Of a stretch of 64,000 bases of DNA, positions 48,517-59,011 are shown one piece after another. Under the pieces are notes generated by a model, which was not told the DNA's origin, ran no database searches, and was given only the letters and a program-made list of their open reading frames with translations. This DNA comes from Liriodendron chinense (lineage: Eukaryota > Streptophyta > Magnoliopsida > Magnoliales > Magnoliaceae), in the NCBI GenBank assembly GCA_003013855.2, contig ML058408.1, positions 5,271,001 through 5,335,000 on the forward strand, written 5' to 3'. Both the position numbers and the translations under genes were made by a program. Every line of letters begins with the position of its first letter. Within the stretch, counting starts at the first letter, position 1.

Positions 48517-50212
48517 TGTTCACTCCCCAAGTGTAGGGTTGCGAATTAGTAATAATTCGGAAAGACCGAGTATCGTTCCCACAGAGATTTGTGTATGGGT
48601 ATTCTCAGATTTTAACTAAAACAACTAGTAACTAAGACTATATTAAGAACTAAAGCTGAAAAATAGGAAATTAGGTTTAAACAGTGAATGAGTAAGGTAA
48701 ATTCAATCTAAAAAGTCACTAGAGCGCCAAGGATCCACCCTTGATACGTTTCAATGCATTAACACAACTAGGTTTCTCATAACTCAATCGGAACCGAATT
48801 CCTTCTCTATCCGATTGGAATATAGAGCAATTCAATCACAATTATCTGGAACAAGTGCTTAATAACTGATTTGATTCACACAACTACGCTCAGGTCTTGG
48901 GCACACTCAATTGTATAGGCCAAGCCTCTTTCCAATCTAGTATAGATTCATAACCATAGCCTACACCAAGTCCTGTCACTAGACCTGATTACGACTCATG
49001 ATTTGAACTCTATTTAAATCAAAATCAATCAATAAACAGTAATTCCAGATCATACACAAAAGATAAGAACTTTAGTTACATGAGTTCCCACATGAAGATC
49101 AGGCCATTGCATACAAGGCAATCAAAGCGTCTACCATGCCCGGAGTCGATGGTAGATCAATGCATTACACAAGCATAAACAATGCACAAAAGCTAAGATA
49201 CTATGCTAAGCTCACTAAGAATCACATGAGCCCGGAGTCATCAAGAGATCAAAGTAAAAGCCAACATAGTACTTGAATCAAACTCAAATTGAACTAAAAT
49301 TCGTTCATTAAAGCATAAAAGGAAACCTAGGTTGTATTAATCCATCAAAAATGAATCAAGGGCTTCCCCTCTTAGCCCTAGCTAAGAGGGTTTAGTTCAT
49401 CTCTAACATCCTTGAACTAAAAGCCTCTAAAAACATGAAAAACTACAAAAACGGAAAGAAAACTAAAGATCTGAAGTAGAATCCTTCTCCTCAGCAATCT
49501 CCACGTTGTAGCCCCTTAGTATGAAGAAAAGAGGTCCTTTTATAGCTTGGAGGAGTCCTTTACGCAAGAAGAATCCAGAAATTGCGTAACCTTTCGCAAT
49601 TGCGCAGAAATTTCGGAGTTCCAATAATAGAAAGAGCTTCTACGCACAGTCGACCGGTCTGGACCGGTCGGATGGTGATTCCTCTTAGTTCAGCAGCCAT
49701 GATCGACCGGTCATGACCGGTCGGATCTCCCTTACAAGCATTCCAGCAGCTATGCCCGGCCGGTCATGACCGGTCGAGCCTATGAATTCTCAATCCAGCA
49801 AGAACAGCCGACCGGTCATGACCGGTCGGACTGGCTGTCCATTGCAATCTGTGTTGTGGCCGACCGGTCTTGACCGGTTGGGCTTGCATTGAAACCCATT
49901 CTAAGCTTTCTCTTGGCAGGTAGTTGAGTGGCCGACCGGTCAGCTGACCGGTCTGGCTATTCTTTCTTCATTCTTTCTTTCTTTCTTCCTTCTTTTCTCT
50001 TCTCTCCTTGCTTGTCTTTCTTTGATCCTTCTTCATACTTCATCTAATGGTCTTTAACACTTGTAAGAAGCCTCATTTAGCCTTCAAATGGTGAACTCTC
50101 CATCTTGTTCCTATAATCACAAATCATGTATTAAGTTGGTCCTCTAAACATGTATATCATGCATAATGAGTGATGAATTGGGGTTAGAATATGCACAATT
50201 ATGAGCTCAACA
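48517..50212 (-). mobile_element. G 3' LTR (1696 bp)
   Basis: Plus-strand reading starts TGTTCACTCCCC and ends GAGCTCAACA. On the minus strand the TATA box is at 49537-49544 and the R hairpin with perfect 9-bp arms at 49368-49389. The dyad array is at 49651-49954. Confidence 0.95.
49651..49954 (-). promoter_or_regulatory. G phased GACCGGTC dyad array
   Basis: Dyads start at 49651, 49704, 49757, 49809 and 49861 (intervals 53, 53, 52, 52), with a sixth, wider-spaced pair at 49933. Half-sites are mostly 10 bp apart. Spacer sequences between dyads are unrelated to one another, so the period is not a simple recent tandem repeat. A copy is in the 5' LTR at 55996-56299. Confidence 0.75.
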
Positions 50213-51387
50213 CACCCCCCAACCAGCATTTTGCTAGTCCCGAGCAAAGCATGCGTGAAAGTAGTTTCATTTTCCAAAACCCAACCCTCCTCTGAAAGCT
50301 ATTCTTCTATACATTCCAAGACACATAAGCGTAAAAATCAGAGAAATTCAGTGAAAGAGGTTGAAACCTTAAACCCTCAGAACATAACAAGTGTTTATAT
50401 GAAATTCCCGCTGATTGACTGATCAATAGAAGAATTTGAACAAATTCAACCTAGTGTGCATAGTGCAGGCTCATCTCATGAGTTTCTGGGATTATCTTCT
50501 TCATAGATCAACTAAACTATAGATCTCGAGGTGTATAGAGCAACAACAAGCCTATGACAGGAATTTGCCTTACCGTCCTTCCGACGACTTTCACACTACG
50601 TCCCATTTCCGGCTTTGGTTACGGGTAGACCATCCCCCGGTTGGTAGTAGGTAGCCCTAATCGGAATTTTCACCATTTTTCTTTCCTTCCCGATTTCATC
50701 CTTTCATTCCTTTTTCTTTTAAATTAGATAGGATTTTTTTTAGAAATCCATATCTTCCGTTATTTTCCCATGGACAAGGATGGACAAAATACCCCGGCTT
50801 GGTTTCTCAGCACCTTTAAATCACAGTCTAGCTAATCCACAAATTACATAAACCTTTCAAATCATGAAAATCGTGTAATGTGAACTAGGTGCAAAAGGTG
50901 TTCAAATTTTCTATCAATCATAAAAATAGGTGAATTCACATATAAAATCATTATATTAAGAGAAATTCAAAGCTTGCAACATCCCTTGCTTCATCTCTCC
51001 TCTTCTTATATCCATGCTATCTCGAATGTATAGAATCAAAGTCTTCCAACAGAGTTTCGAATTTCAGAAAAATCGAAAAATTTCTACATCTTTGCTCGAC
51101 ATGTCATAACATCTTTGCTCGACATGTCATAAAAGCTAGCAGATTCATCAGAGGAATCTCTCACCCCCCAACCAAAACTTTGCATTGTCCTCAATGTAAT
51201 GATATATGCAATATGTATGACATGAGAGCAATGACATAAAATAAAGGAGAGTGAGAAAGAGAGATATCACCTGAAGCATACAGTTCATGTCAAGATTAGC
51301 TTTCGGATATGGATTACTTCACAACTAAATGAACTGTCAAAGCAAATCCTAATGGGAAAGCATTCTAACAAATTATCCTCCGTCAGA
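50213..51387 (-). other. G 3'UTR, PPT and conserved boxes
   Basis: The PPT complement CACCCCCCAACC is at 50213-50224 and is followed by the PPT hairpin. The ~110-nt box is at 50550-50659 and the internal G-rich box at 51163-51199. A 23-bp tandem duplication (51086-51108, 51109-51131) is specific to this copy. Confidence 0.8.
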
Positions 51388-54234
51388 CTAGGAGGTTAAT
51401 CCCAACAACTCATCCAAAAGCATAAAGTCAAGCAGAATCATTAGATGGATCAAGAGATTTCGCAGTAAAGTCATCCAATATCCTGCTTTGCAATGTACAT
51501 GTGTGTGGGTGATTGAGATAAGCCACTTAAAATCCCAAAAAGGGATTTCAGCGGGTTCCTTAGTGTGCACATCACATGTATCAGGGGAGACACCATCATA
51601 TTTATCAGAAAAAATATGTCTCCAATCAGATTTTCCTGGGCAATGATATTGCAAGTAAGGATCATCCCAGGGTTGGTGGAGTTCGGTATGCATGATCCAC
51701 AAAGGTATGGAAATATGAATTGATTTCTCAGCACTACAAGTTGTTATTTCCACATCCTTCTCTTGGCTAACGTCATATGCCGGTACCGACTCGAAAAGTG
51801 TGACCATATCCCTTATCATATCATCGTTCTCATCAGTGGAGTGAATCACTTCTTCGTCTAAGGGATCGGAGTAAAAAGGTGAGAGGGACTCATTCTCCAC
51901 AATAGAATCGATCATGTTTATTTGGTGGACCTCCTCATCTTCATCCTCTTGTTGGTTGTCAATATTGAAAGCATTCAACTCAATCGTCATATTGCCAAAA
52001 GACATTTGTATGACCCCACTCCTACAATTTATGATGGCGTTTGATGTAGCTAGGAATGGGCGGCCAAGTATGACAGGAATTTGAGGGCCAATATTAACCG
52101 TGGGTCGCGTGTCCAAAACAATAAAGTCCATCGGGTAGTAAACTTTATCAACTTGGACAAGGACGTCCTCAATTACCCCTCTCGGAATACGAATTGATCG
52201 GTCAGCAAGTTGTAATGTGGTTTTGGTGGGTTTCAATTCACCTAAACCCAATTGTTCATAGACCGAATAGGGAATTAAGTTCACACTTGCCCCTAAATCA
52301 AGTAAAGCATGTTTCACCCGGTGATCTCCAATCATACATGATATGGTAGGACAACCGGGATCTTTGTATTTCTTGGGCATCCCGTGGTTGATAATGGCAC
52401 TCACATTCTCTGTCAAAAATGCCTTCTTTTGCACCTGTATTTTTCTTTTAACCGTGCAAAGGTCTTTTAAAAACTTAGCATATGACGGTATCTGTTTAAT
52501 GGCATCCAACAATGGGATGTTGATCTTCACTTGCTTGAAAACCTCTAGAATTTCCAGATTTTTATCCAAAGGTTTGGGTGAAATCAACCTTTGGGGAAAT
52601 GGGGCAACCGGCTTGTATTGCCTTTTCGGTTCCTTTTCTTGTGGAGTATTGTTCATGTTATCATCTTCTTTGGGAATTTCCGGATCATTAGGCTGTGGGG
52701 CCTTCACCGGATTAGAATTATCAATTATTTTCCCACTTCGCAAAGTGGTGATAGCTTGAACATGCTCCATGTGTTGGGAAGATGAGCTTGCATCATGTAT
52801 CTCAAATTGGGTTCTTGGGTTAGGAAGAGGTTGGGCAGGAAGTGTGCCTTTCTCCCTAGCACTGAGGTGAGATTCAACCCTAGCCATTGAGGTTTTCAAG
52901 TCATTGATGGCTTGGGTTGTATTTTGATTGAATTTCAATTGCTCCTGCATGAACCCATCTATTTTTTGAGAATTTGTCTTGTTATACTCATGCTGGACCG
53001 ATACGAATGCACCCAACATCTCTTCTAGTGATACTTTTGGAGTGTTGCTTGCATTTGCATTGGGCCCATTCCTCCAACTGAAGTTGGGATGGTTCTTCCA
53101 ATTAGGATTAAACGTGTTTGAGTTTGGAGCACCATATTGCTGTTGATAACTGTTTATGGCATTCGTTTGTTCTTGTAAGATGCCTTGGACTGCTGAAATT
53201 GTGGGACAATCTTGTGTAGCATGTTGATTTCCAGCACAAATTCCACAAACAGTTTCAACGTCAATGGAGTTGATTGTTTCTCCTTTCCTTAATTCCATGG
53301 CTTCGACCTTTCTTGTAAGGCTAGCCAACCGTGCACTTATGCTATCTTCTTCTGATAAGACATACATTCCTCCCTTTTCCTTTTGTTGGCTAGTCTTGGA
53401 ACTTGTTGGTTTGGATGTGTCCCAAGACTGTGCACTCTCAGCCAATTCTTCCAAATAGTCCCATGCTTCATCAGCTTCCTTACTCATGAACTCCCCATTA
53501 CACATCATCTCTACAAATTGACGCATGGGTGGGATCAGTCCTTCATAGAAAAAACTTATAACCCGCCAAATTTCATAGCCATGATGTGGACACGTGTTTA
53601 ATAGGTCCTTAAACCTCTCCCAACATTGGAAAAATGTTTCATCTTCCTTTTGGGCAAAGTTCATGATAAGGCGCTTAAGCATGTTCGTTTTGTGAGTAGG
53701 GAAGAATTTTTTAATAAATTCTCTGTGCATGTCAGTCCATGCACCAATTGATCTTGGCCTCAATGCATAAAGCCAACCCTTAGCTTTATCTTTAAGGGTG
53801 AAAGGGAAGAATTTAAGTCTCACCACATTTTCCGTTACGTTTGCAAAGTGCATGGTGGTGATTACCTCATCAAACTCCCTAAGGTGTTGATATGCACATT
53901 CACTGTCTAAACCATGGAATTTAGGGAGGAGATTGATCACTCCCGGTTTCAAATCCACATTCCCGGCATTCTGTGGAAAAATTATGCATGAGGGAGTGCT
54001 CGTTCTTGCAGGTTGCAAGAAATCACGTAAAGTCCTTGGTCGGGGAATATCCTCAACCACATTCTCCCCTGTTTCAGTTTGATTTCGGACCGGGTTAGGT
54101 TGATTTGCAGCCATATTTTCAGATAAAATTGGAGAATCTAGATGTCTCCTAGCACGTGGCTCTCTATCAATCCCTTCAACAATTACTCCGTCCCTCACAA
54201 GTCGGTTATTATTAGTCCTAGCCCAATGTGGCAT
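51388..54234 (-). CDS. Gag-protease polyprotein with novel C-terminal domain (948 aa)
   Basis: This is the only long intact ORF in the window. Residues 1-30 (M-P-H-W..R-E-P-R-A-R-R) are basic. R-T-L-R-D-F-L-Q-P-A-R lies at 67-77. A retrotransposon Gag/capsid region spans about 130-260. The zinc knuckle is C330-C333-H338-C343. A hydrophilic linker follows to about 545. The aspartic protease spans about 620-745, with D646-L-G-A-S and I-L-G-R-P-F-L at 722-728. An acidic tail runs 760-800. A C-terminal domain (about 830-948) holds W-D-D-P-Y and T-H-V..W-M-T-L-L-R-N-L-L; the same domain ends the D protein but is absent from the protease-RT junction of A and C. The start is shared with B. Gag packages RNA and the protease would mature it. 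The role of the C-terminal domain is unknown. The ORF stops before any pol. Confidence 0.93.
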   Translation of the reverse strand: MPHWARTNNNRLVRDGVIVEGIDREPRARRHLDSPILSENMAANQPNPVRNQTETGENVVEDIPRPRTLRDFLQPARTSTPSCIIFPQNAGNVDLKPGVINLLPKFHGLDSECAYQHLREFDEVITTMHFANVTENVVRLKFFPFTLKDKAKGWLYALRPRSIGAWTDMHREFIKKFFPTHKTNMLKRLIMNFAQKEDETFFQCWERFKDLLNTCPHHGYEIWRVISFFYEGLIPPMRQFVEMMCNGEFMSKEADEAWDYLEELAESAQSWDTSKPTSSKTSQQKEKGGMYVLSEEDSISARLASLTRKVEAMELRKGETINSIDVETVCGICAGNQHATQDCPTISAVQGILQEQTNAINSYQQQYGAPNSNTFNPNWKNHPNFSWRNGPNANASNTPKVSLEEMLGAFVSVQHEYNKTNSQKIDGFMQEQLKFNQNTTQAINDLKTSMARVESHLSAREKGTLPAQPLPNPRTQFEIHDASSSSQHMEHVQAITTLRSGKIIDNSNPVKAPQPNDPEIPKEDDNMNNTPQEKEPKRQYKPVAPFPQRLISPKPLDKNLEILEVFKQVKINIPLLDAIKQIPSYAKFLKDLCTVKRKIQVQKKAFLTENVSAIINHGMPKKYKDPGCPTISCMIGDHRVKHALLDLGASVNLIPYSVYEQLGLGELKPTKTTLQLADRSIRIPRGVIEDVLVQVDKVYYPMDFIVLDTRPTVNIGPQIPVILGRPFLATSNAIINCRSGVIQMSFGNMTIELNAFNIDNQQEDEDEEVHQINMIDSIVENESLSPFYSDPLDEEVIHSTDENDDMIRDMVTLFESVPAYDVSQEKDVEITTCSAEKSIHISIPLWIMHTELHQPWDDPYLQYHCPGKSDWRHIFSDKYDGVSPDTCDVHTKEPAEIPFWDFKWLISITHTHVHCKAGYWMTLLRNLLIHLMILLDFMLLDELLGLTS

Positions 54235-54701
54235 GCAAAACCAAAAAGAATGAGTAAAAAGGAAACAGAATTCTTCCTTCCTTCCTTTACTCCTCTCTAA
54301 AACTTAAGCACAGGGTGTCTTGCAATGGCTGAGCCAGAAGCAAGGATAGAGACCGATTTCTCCTGGTCAATAGGGGTTCAAAGAACTCCCCACCCACTCT
54401 TTGAGTCTTTTGAGAGAAAGTACAGAAAAAAAAGAAAGAGGAATAGGTTGAGAAGAGAAATCTATGAGCACAAGGTGATCCAAGGCGGCAGAGCCGACCA
54501 ATAGGAATCCAGGTGGCACAAGGCCTACCTTTCAGAGATCCAAAAGGAGTCTCCACCCACTCTACAATAGATGAAGATGATAGGAATGAGTAGGGGGAGA
54601 AGAAGAGTAAGGTTAGAACAATGAAACCTGATTTCCAACTTAAGATGCCTTGTTCTTCTTCAACGTCCTAAAAATCCCTGGATTAGACTTATGTTAGAAT
54701 C

Positions 54702-54826
54702 CTGCAAAAATCAAAACAAACTAAGTTAGTAATTAGAAGAAAACCTATTCTAAAAAGCAAAACAAATCCTAAATCTATCTTAACACAATCTTAACTAAAA
54801 ATTATTTCAGAAAATTCTAAAAATAC
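54702..54826 (-). other. G putative leader intron
   Basis: On the minus strand GCG|GTATTT lies just after the PBS, TTACTAAC lies at 54725-54732, and a T-rich run ends in TTTTTGCAG|G at 54702. Length is 125 nt. The ORF start is about 470 nt further downstream. Confidence 0.55.
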
Positions 54827-54837
54827 CGCATAGAAAT

Positions 54838-54855
54838 TCCCCGGCAGCGGCGCCA
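54838..54855 (-). other. G primer-binding site
   Basis: TGGCGCCGCTGCCGGGGA on the minus strand matches the plant tRNA-Asp 3' complement at 17 of 18 positions. It is 6 bp from the 5' LTR end. Confidence 0.92.
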
Positions 54856-54861
54856 AAAACT

Positions 54862-56557
54862 TGTTCACTCCCCAAGTGTAGGGTTGCGAATTAGTAATAA
54901 TTCGGAAAGACCGAGTATCGTTCCCACAGAGATTTGTGTATGGGTATTCTCAGATTTTAACTAAAACACCTAGTAATTAAGACTATATTAAGAACTAAAG
55001 CTGAAAAATAGGAAATTAGGTTTAAACAGTGAATGAGTAAGGTAAATTCAATCTAAAAAGTCACTAGAGCGCCAAGGATCCACCCTTGATACGTTTCAAT
55101 GCATTAACACAACTAGGTTTCTCATAACTCAATCGGAACCGAATTCCTTCTCTATCCGATTGGAATATAGAGCAATTCAATCACAATTATCTGGAACAAG
55201 TGCTTAATAACTGATTTGATTCACACAACTACGCTCAGGTCTTGGGCACACTCAATTGTATAGGCCAAGCCTCTTTCCAATCTAGTATAGATTCATAACC
55301 ATAGCCTACACCAAGTCCTGTCACTAGACCTGATTACGACTCATGATTTGAACTCTATTTAAATCAAAATCAATCAATAAACAGTAATTCCAGATCATAC
55401 ACAAAAGATAAGAACTTTAGTTACATGAGTTCCCACATGAAGATCAGGCCATTGCATACAAGGCAATCAAAGCGTCTACCATGCCCGGAGTCGATGGTAG
55501 ATCAATGCATTACACAAGCATAAACAATGCACAAAAGCTAAGATACTATGCTAAGCTCACTAAGAATCACATGAGCCCAGAGTCATCAAGAGATCAAAGT
55601 AAAAGCCAACATAGTACTTGAATCAAACTCAAATTGAACTAAAATTCGTTCATTAAAGCATAAAAGGAAACCTAGGTTGTATTAATCCATCAAAAACGAA
55701 TCAAGGGCTTCCCCTCTTAGCCCTAGCTAAGAGGGTTTAGTTCATCTCTAACATCCTTGAACTAAAAGCCTCTAAAAACATGAAAAACTACAAAAACGGA
55801 AAGAAAACTAAAGATCTGAAGTAGAATCCTTCTCCTCAGCAATCTCCACGTTGTAGCCCCTTAGTATGAAGAAAAGAGGTCCTTTTATAGCTTGGAGGAG
55901 TCCTTTACGCAAGAAGAATCCAGAAATTGCGTAACCTTTCGCAATTGCGCAGAAATTTCGGAGTTCCAATAATAGAAAGAGCTTCTACGCACAGTCGACC
56001 GGTCTGGACCGGTCGGATGGTGATTCCTCTTAGTTCAGCAGCCATGACCGACCAGTCATGACCGGTCGGATCTCCCTTACAAGCATTCCAGCAGCTATGC
56101 CCGACCGGTCATGACCGGTCGAGCCTATGAATTCTCAATCCAGTAAGAACAGCCGACCGGTCATGACAGGTCGGACTGGCTGTCCATTGCAATCTGTGTT
56201 GTGGCCGACCGGTCTTGACCGGTCGGGCTTGCATTGAAACCCATTCTAAGCTTTCTCTTGGCAGGTAGTTGAGTGGCCGACCGGTCAGCTGACCGGTCTG
56301 GCTATTCTTTCTTCATTCTTTCTTTCTTTCTTCCTTCTTTTCTCTTCTCTCCTTGCTTGTCTTTCTTTGATCCTTCTTCATACTTCATCTAATGGTCTTT
56401 AACACTTGTAAGAAGCCTCATTTAGCCTTCAAATGGTGAACTCTCCATCTTGTTCCTATAATCACAAATCATGTATTAAGTTGGTCCTCTAAACATGTAT
56501 ATCATGCATAATGAGTGATGAATTGGGGTTAGAATATGCACAATTATGAGCTCAACA
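54862..56557 (-). mobile_element. G 5' LTR (1696 bp)
   Basis: It is collinear with the 3' LTR at an offset of 6345 bp. The TATA box is at 55882-55889, the R hairpin at 55713-55734 and the dyads at 55996-56299. This copy would drive element transcription. Confidence 0.95.
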
Positions 56558-56965
56558 GTCTCTCGGCATGGTTGTTACTTTGAAGGCTACATATTTGAAT
56601 TCTATGTGCTTCATTAAAACTAGAGTCTTATTTTCAGATTTAAGTGGAGATTGTTTGTGTTTAATTGCTAAATCTTCCAACTAAAAGAGAGATAGAACTT
56701 CGAATCTAGTTGTGTTATACTTGGATGAATGAATTCCCCTGGGGCTACTACAAGTGGATCCTTGAGGCCTTAGTTTCATTAAATTACAGATTTTTACAAA
56801 AGTTACTGTTTTTACTTAGTTTTGAATTTCAAATCTAAAATTGCTGAGATTAGAGTTGCTAGAGTGGTTTGAATTTTTTTACCCTAATTCCTTGTGGATT
56901 GACGTCGGTCTTACTGAGATTATTACTACATCGCAGCGTTGCACTTGAGGCGAGCGAACACCTAA

Positions 56966-57477
56966 CTTCTCTCAAAGACCAAAGCACAAGGTGTCTTGTA
57001 GTGGCAAAGCCACAAGCAAAGATAAAGACTGATTTTTCTTGGTTAATAGAGGTTCAAGAGAACACTCCACCCACTCTTTGAATCTTGAGAAAAATCAGAA
57101 AAGAAGATAGAGAAATGGGTTGAGGAGAGAAATCTCCGAGCACAAGGTGATCCAAGGCGGCTAGGCCGACCGAAAGGAATTTAGGCGGCATGAGTCAACC
57201 AGTTAGAGATCCAAGGCGGCTAGGCCAACCAAAAAGTAATCTCCACCCACTCTACTAGAGAGAAGAATAAAAATAAAAAGGAGAAGAATAGGATTAGAAG
57301 GACAAAACCTGAATTTAAGATCCAAGTGAAATTCCTGCAAAAATTAAAACAAAACTAAGTTAGTATTATGAAATTAGAAGAAAACATACTCTAGAAAGCA
57401 AAACAAATCCTAAACATATATTAACACAATCTCAACTAAAACTTATCTCAAGAAAATGCTAAAAACACCGTATTAAA
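56966..57477 (-). other. B leader with putative intron (57335-57468)
   Basis: This is the right-hand remainder of the B leader after the C insertion. On the minus strand CG|GTGTTT near the PBS, TACTAAC at 57359-57365 and TTTTTGCAG|G at 57335 outline a 134-nt intron candidate. A GGCGGCTAGGCCGACC-like phrase (about 57155-57230) is partly repeated. Confidence 0.5.
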
Positions 57478-57495
57478 TCCCCGTCAACGGTGCCA
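57478..57495 (-). other. B primer-binding site
   Basis: TGGCACCGTTGACGGGGA on the minus strand has 16 of 18 matches to the tRNA-Asp PBS. Confidence 0.85.
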
Positions 57496-57501
57496 AAAAT
57501 T

Positions 57502-59006
57502 TGTTCACTCCCCAAGTGCAAGGTTCCAAAACAGTAATAAATGCAAAAAAGCCGACTATCATTCCATAAGGATTTATACGTGGATATTCTCAGGATTTAT
57601 AAAAAAATAACTTAGAATCGAGATTATATTATGAATTAAATATGAAAAATTGTAATTTGGAATTAAACAGTGAATAGGAGAGGTAAAAATAATAATCTAA
57701 AAGGTACTAGAGTGCCAAGGATCCACTTTTGGTTATTTCCAATGCATCAACACAATTAGGTCTCTCACAACTCAATCGGAATTGAAGTCCTATCTCTATC
57801 CGATCGGAATATGGAGCAATTTAATTTAAACTATCTAAAATAGTTGCTTGTTCATTTATTTGATTCTCACAATAATGCTCAGGTATTGGGCATACTCAAT
57901 TGTATAGGCCAAGCCTTTATCCAATCTAGTTAAGATCATAATCATAGCTTTCATCAAATCCTAACACTAGACTTGACTACAACCAATGACTTGAACTTCA
58001 ATTTAACCAAAATCAATCATCAAAACAACTATCTAAGATTAACATAAAAGATTAGAACTTTAGTTTGTATAGTTCCCACATTAAGATAATGACATTGTAC
58101 ACATGGCAATCAAAGTGTCTATCATGCCTTGAGTCGATAATAGATCAATGAACTGCACAAGTATAAACAATGCAAAAAGGTAAGCTACTAGATTTAGATT
58201 CATTAAGCATCACATAAGCCCAGAGTCATCAAGATATCAAAGAAGAACTAAACTAGTACTTTATTCAAAATTTCATCAAACAAAATTCGTCAGTTAAATC
58301 ATAAAAAGGAAACCTAGGTTGCATCAATCCATCAAAAACACACCAAAAGCTTCACCTCTTAGCTCTAGCTAACAGGTTTTACTTCATCTTTAACATCCTT
58401 GAACTAAACTCTCTCAAAAATATGAAAAACAACTAAAACTATAAGAAAACTAGAAAGGAATCCCTCTTCCAAGCCTCCTTGATCTTCCCCACATCCTAGC
58501 ATGCCTTAGGAATGAAGAGGTGGTGTCCTTTTATAGCACAAATCACCCATCGAGTAAGAAGGTTTGAGAATCTACGAAGAAATTTCACACTAGGCCGAAA
58601 TTGAAAACTGTTTTTTGGGGTTACAGTGCTTGGCAGACCGATCATGACCAGTCAGACCGACTATGATATGTCCAGCAGCTTCTAGAGGTTTCAGCACTGT
58701 TAGCCGACCAGTCAGTCGACCGGTCTGGCATTTGGCCGACCGGTCATGACCAGTTGAACATGTTGCTTTCCATATTTTCTTTCCTCTTTTCTCCTCTTCT
58801 CTCCTTGCTTCTTCATGCCACTCATTAGCTTGTCTTCCTTTGGTCTTCAAGGTGCTTTAAGAGTATCCTTTAACCATCACATTGGTGAAGTTTCTCTCTT
58901 ATTCCTACAAACACAAATCATGCATTAGATATGTCTTTTAAACATAGAAAACATGCATGATGAGTGATGAATTGGGGTTAGAATATGCATAACTCAGAGC
59001 TCAACA
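57502..59006 (-). mobile_element. B 5' LTR (1505 bp)
   Basis: Plus-strand reading starts TGTTCACTCCCC and ends GAGCTCAACA. The TATA box complement is at 58528-58535, the R hairpin at 58355-58376 (one mismatch), and dyads at 58625-58757. Confidence 0.92.
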
Positions 59007-59011
59007 CCTAA

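Larger units (their letters stand above)
48517..56557 (-). mobile_element. G: young, structurally complete gag-protease element
   Basis: Two LTRs of exactly 1696 bp (48517-50212 and 54862-56557) flank a PBS, leader, one intact 948-codon ORF, 3'UTR and PPT. The TSD GTCTC is perfect (48512-48516 and 56558-56562). By eye the LTRs differ at about ten positions (about 0.6%), the lowest of any pair here. RT, RNase H and integrase are entirely absent, so movement must have used another element's enzymes (inference from family biology). It sits in the 3' LTR of C. Confidence 0.95.
17060..56960 (+). mobile_element. C: decayed autonomous Athila-type element carrying D, H and G
   Basis: 5' LTR 17060-18404, PBS, leader, gag, protease, RT, RNase H, (D inserted), integrase, 3'UTR (H and a duplication inserted), PPT, and 3' LTR 47546-56960 (G inserted). 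The TSD CCTAA is perfect (17055-17059 and 56961-56965) and lies inside the leader of B. Without inserts it is about 10 kb. All ORFs are broken and the integrase catalytic Glu is replaced by Lys. Confidence 0.93.
47546..56960 (+). mobile_element. C 3' LTR, split by G
   Basis: The pieces are 47546-48516 and 56563-56960 (about 1369 bp). It starts TGTTTTGAGCTTC, two T longer than the 5' LTR, and ends GAGGCGAGCGAACA. Dyads lie near 47798, 47831, 47903 and 47968. TATAAAAG is at 48108-48115. The R hairpin at 48280-48301 has one mismatch. A GA repeat of about 26 bp starts near 47655. Confidence 0.92.
11530..59006 (-). mobile_element. B: decayed gag-protease (non-autonomous) element
   Basis: It is read on the minus strand: 5' LTR 57502-59006, PBS, leader, gag-protease ORF remnant, 3'UTR, PPT, 3' LTR 11530-13009. 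The ORF is split from its leader by C. The TSD is CCTGA (11525-11529) / CCTAA (59007-59011). No RT, RNase H or integrase is present between the protease region and the 3' LTR. Gene order and the C-terminal domain match the intact element G, so B belongs to the same class. Its two LTRs differ clearly by eye, much more than those of G, so it is older. It interrupts Z. Confidence 0.9.

Noticed and set aside
52343..52785. Plus-strand ORFs of 138 and 64 codons inside G
   Set aside because: They are antisense shadows of the intact Gag-protease frame.
54287..54556. 89-codon minus-strand ORF upstream of the G polyprotein
   Set aside because: It lies in the leader between intron and Gag start; the B leader has no equivalent intact frame.
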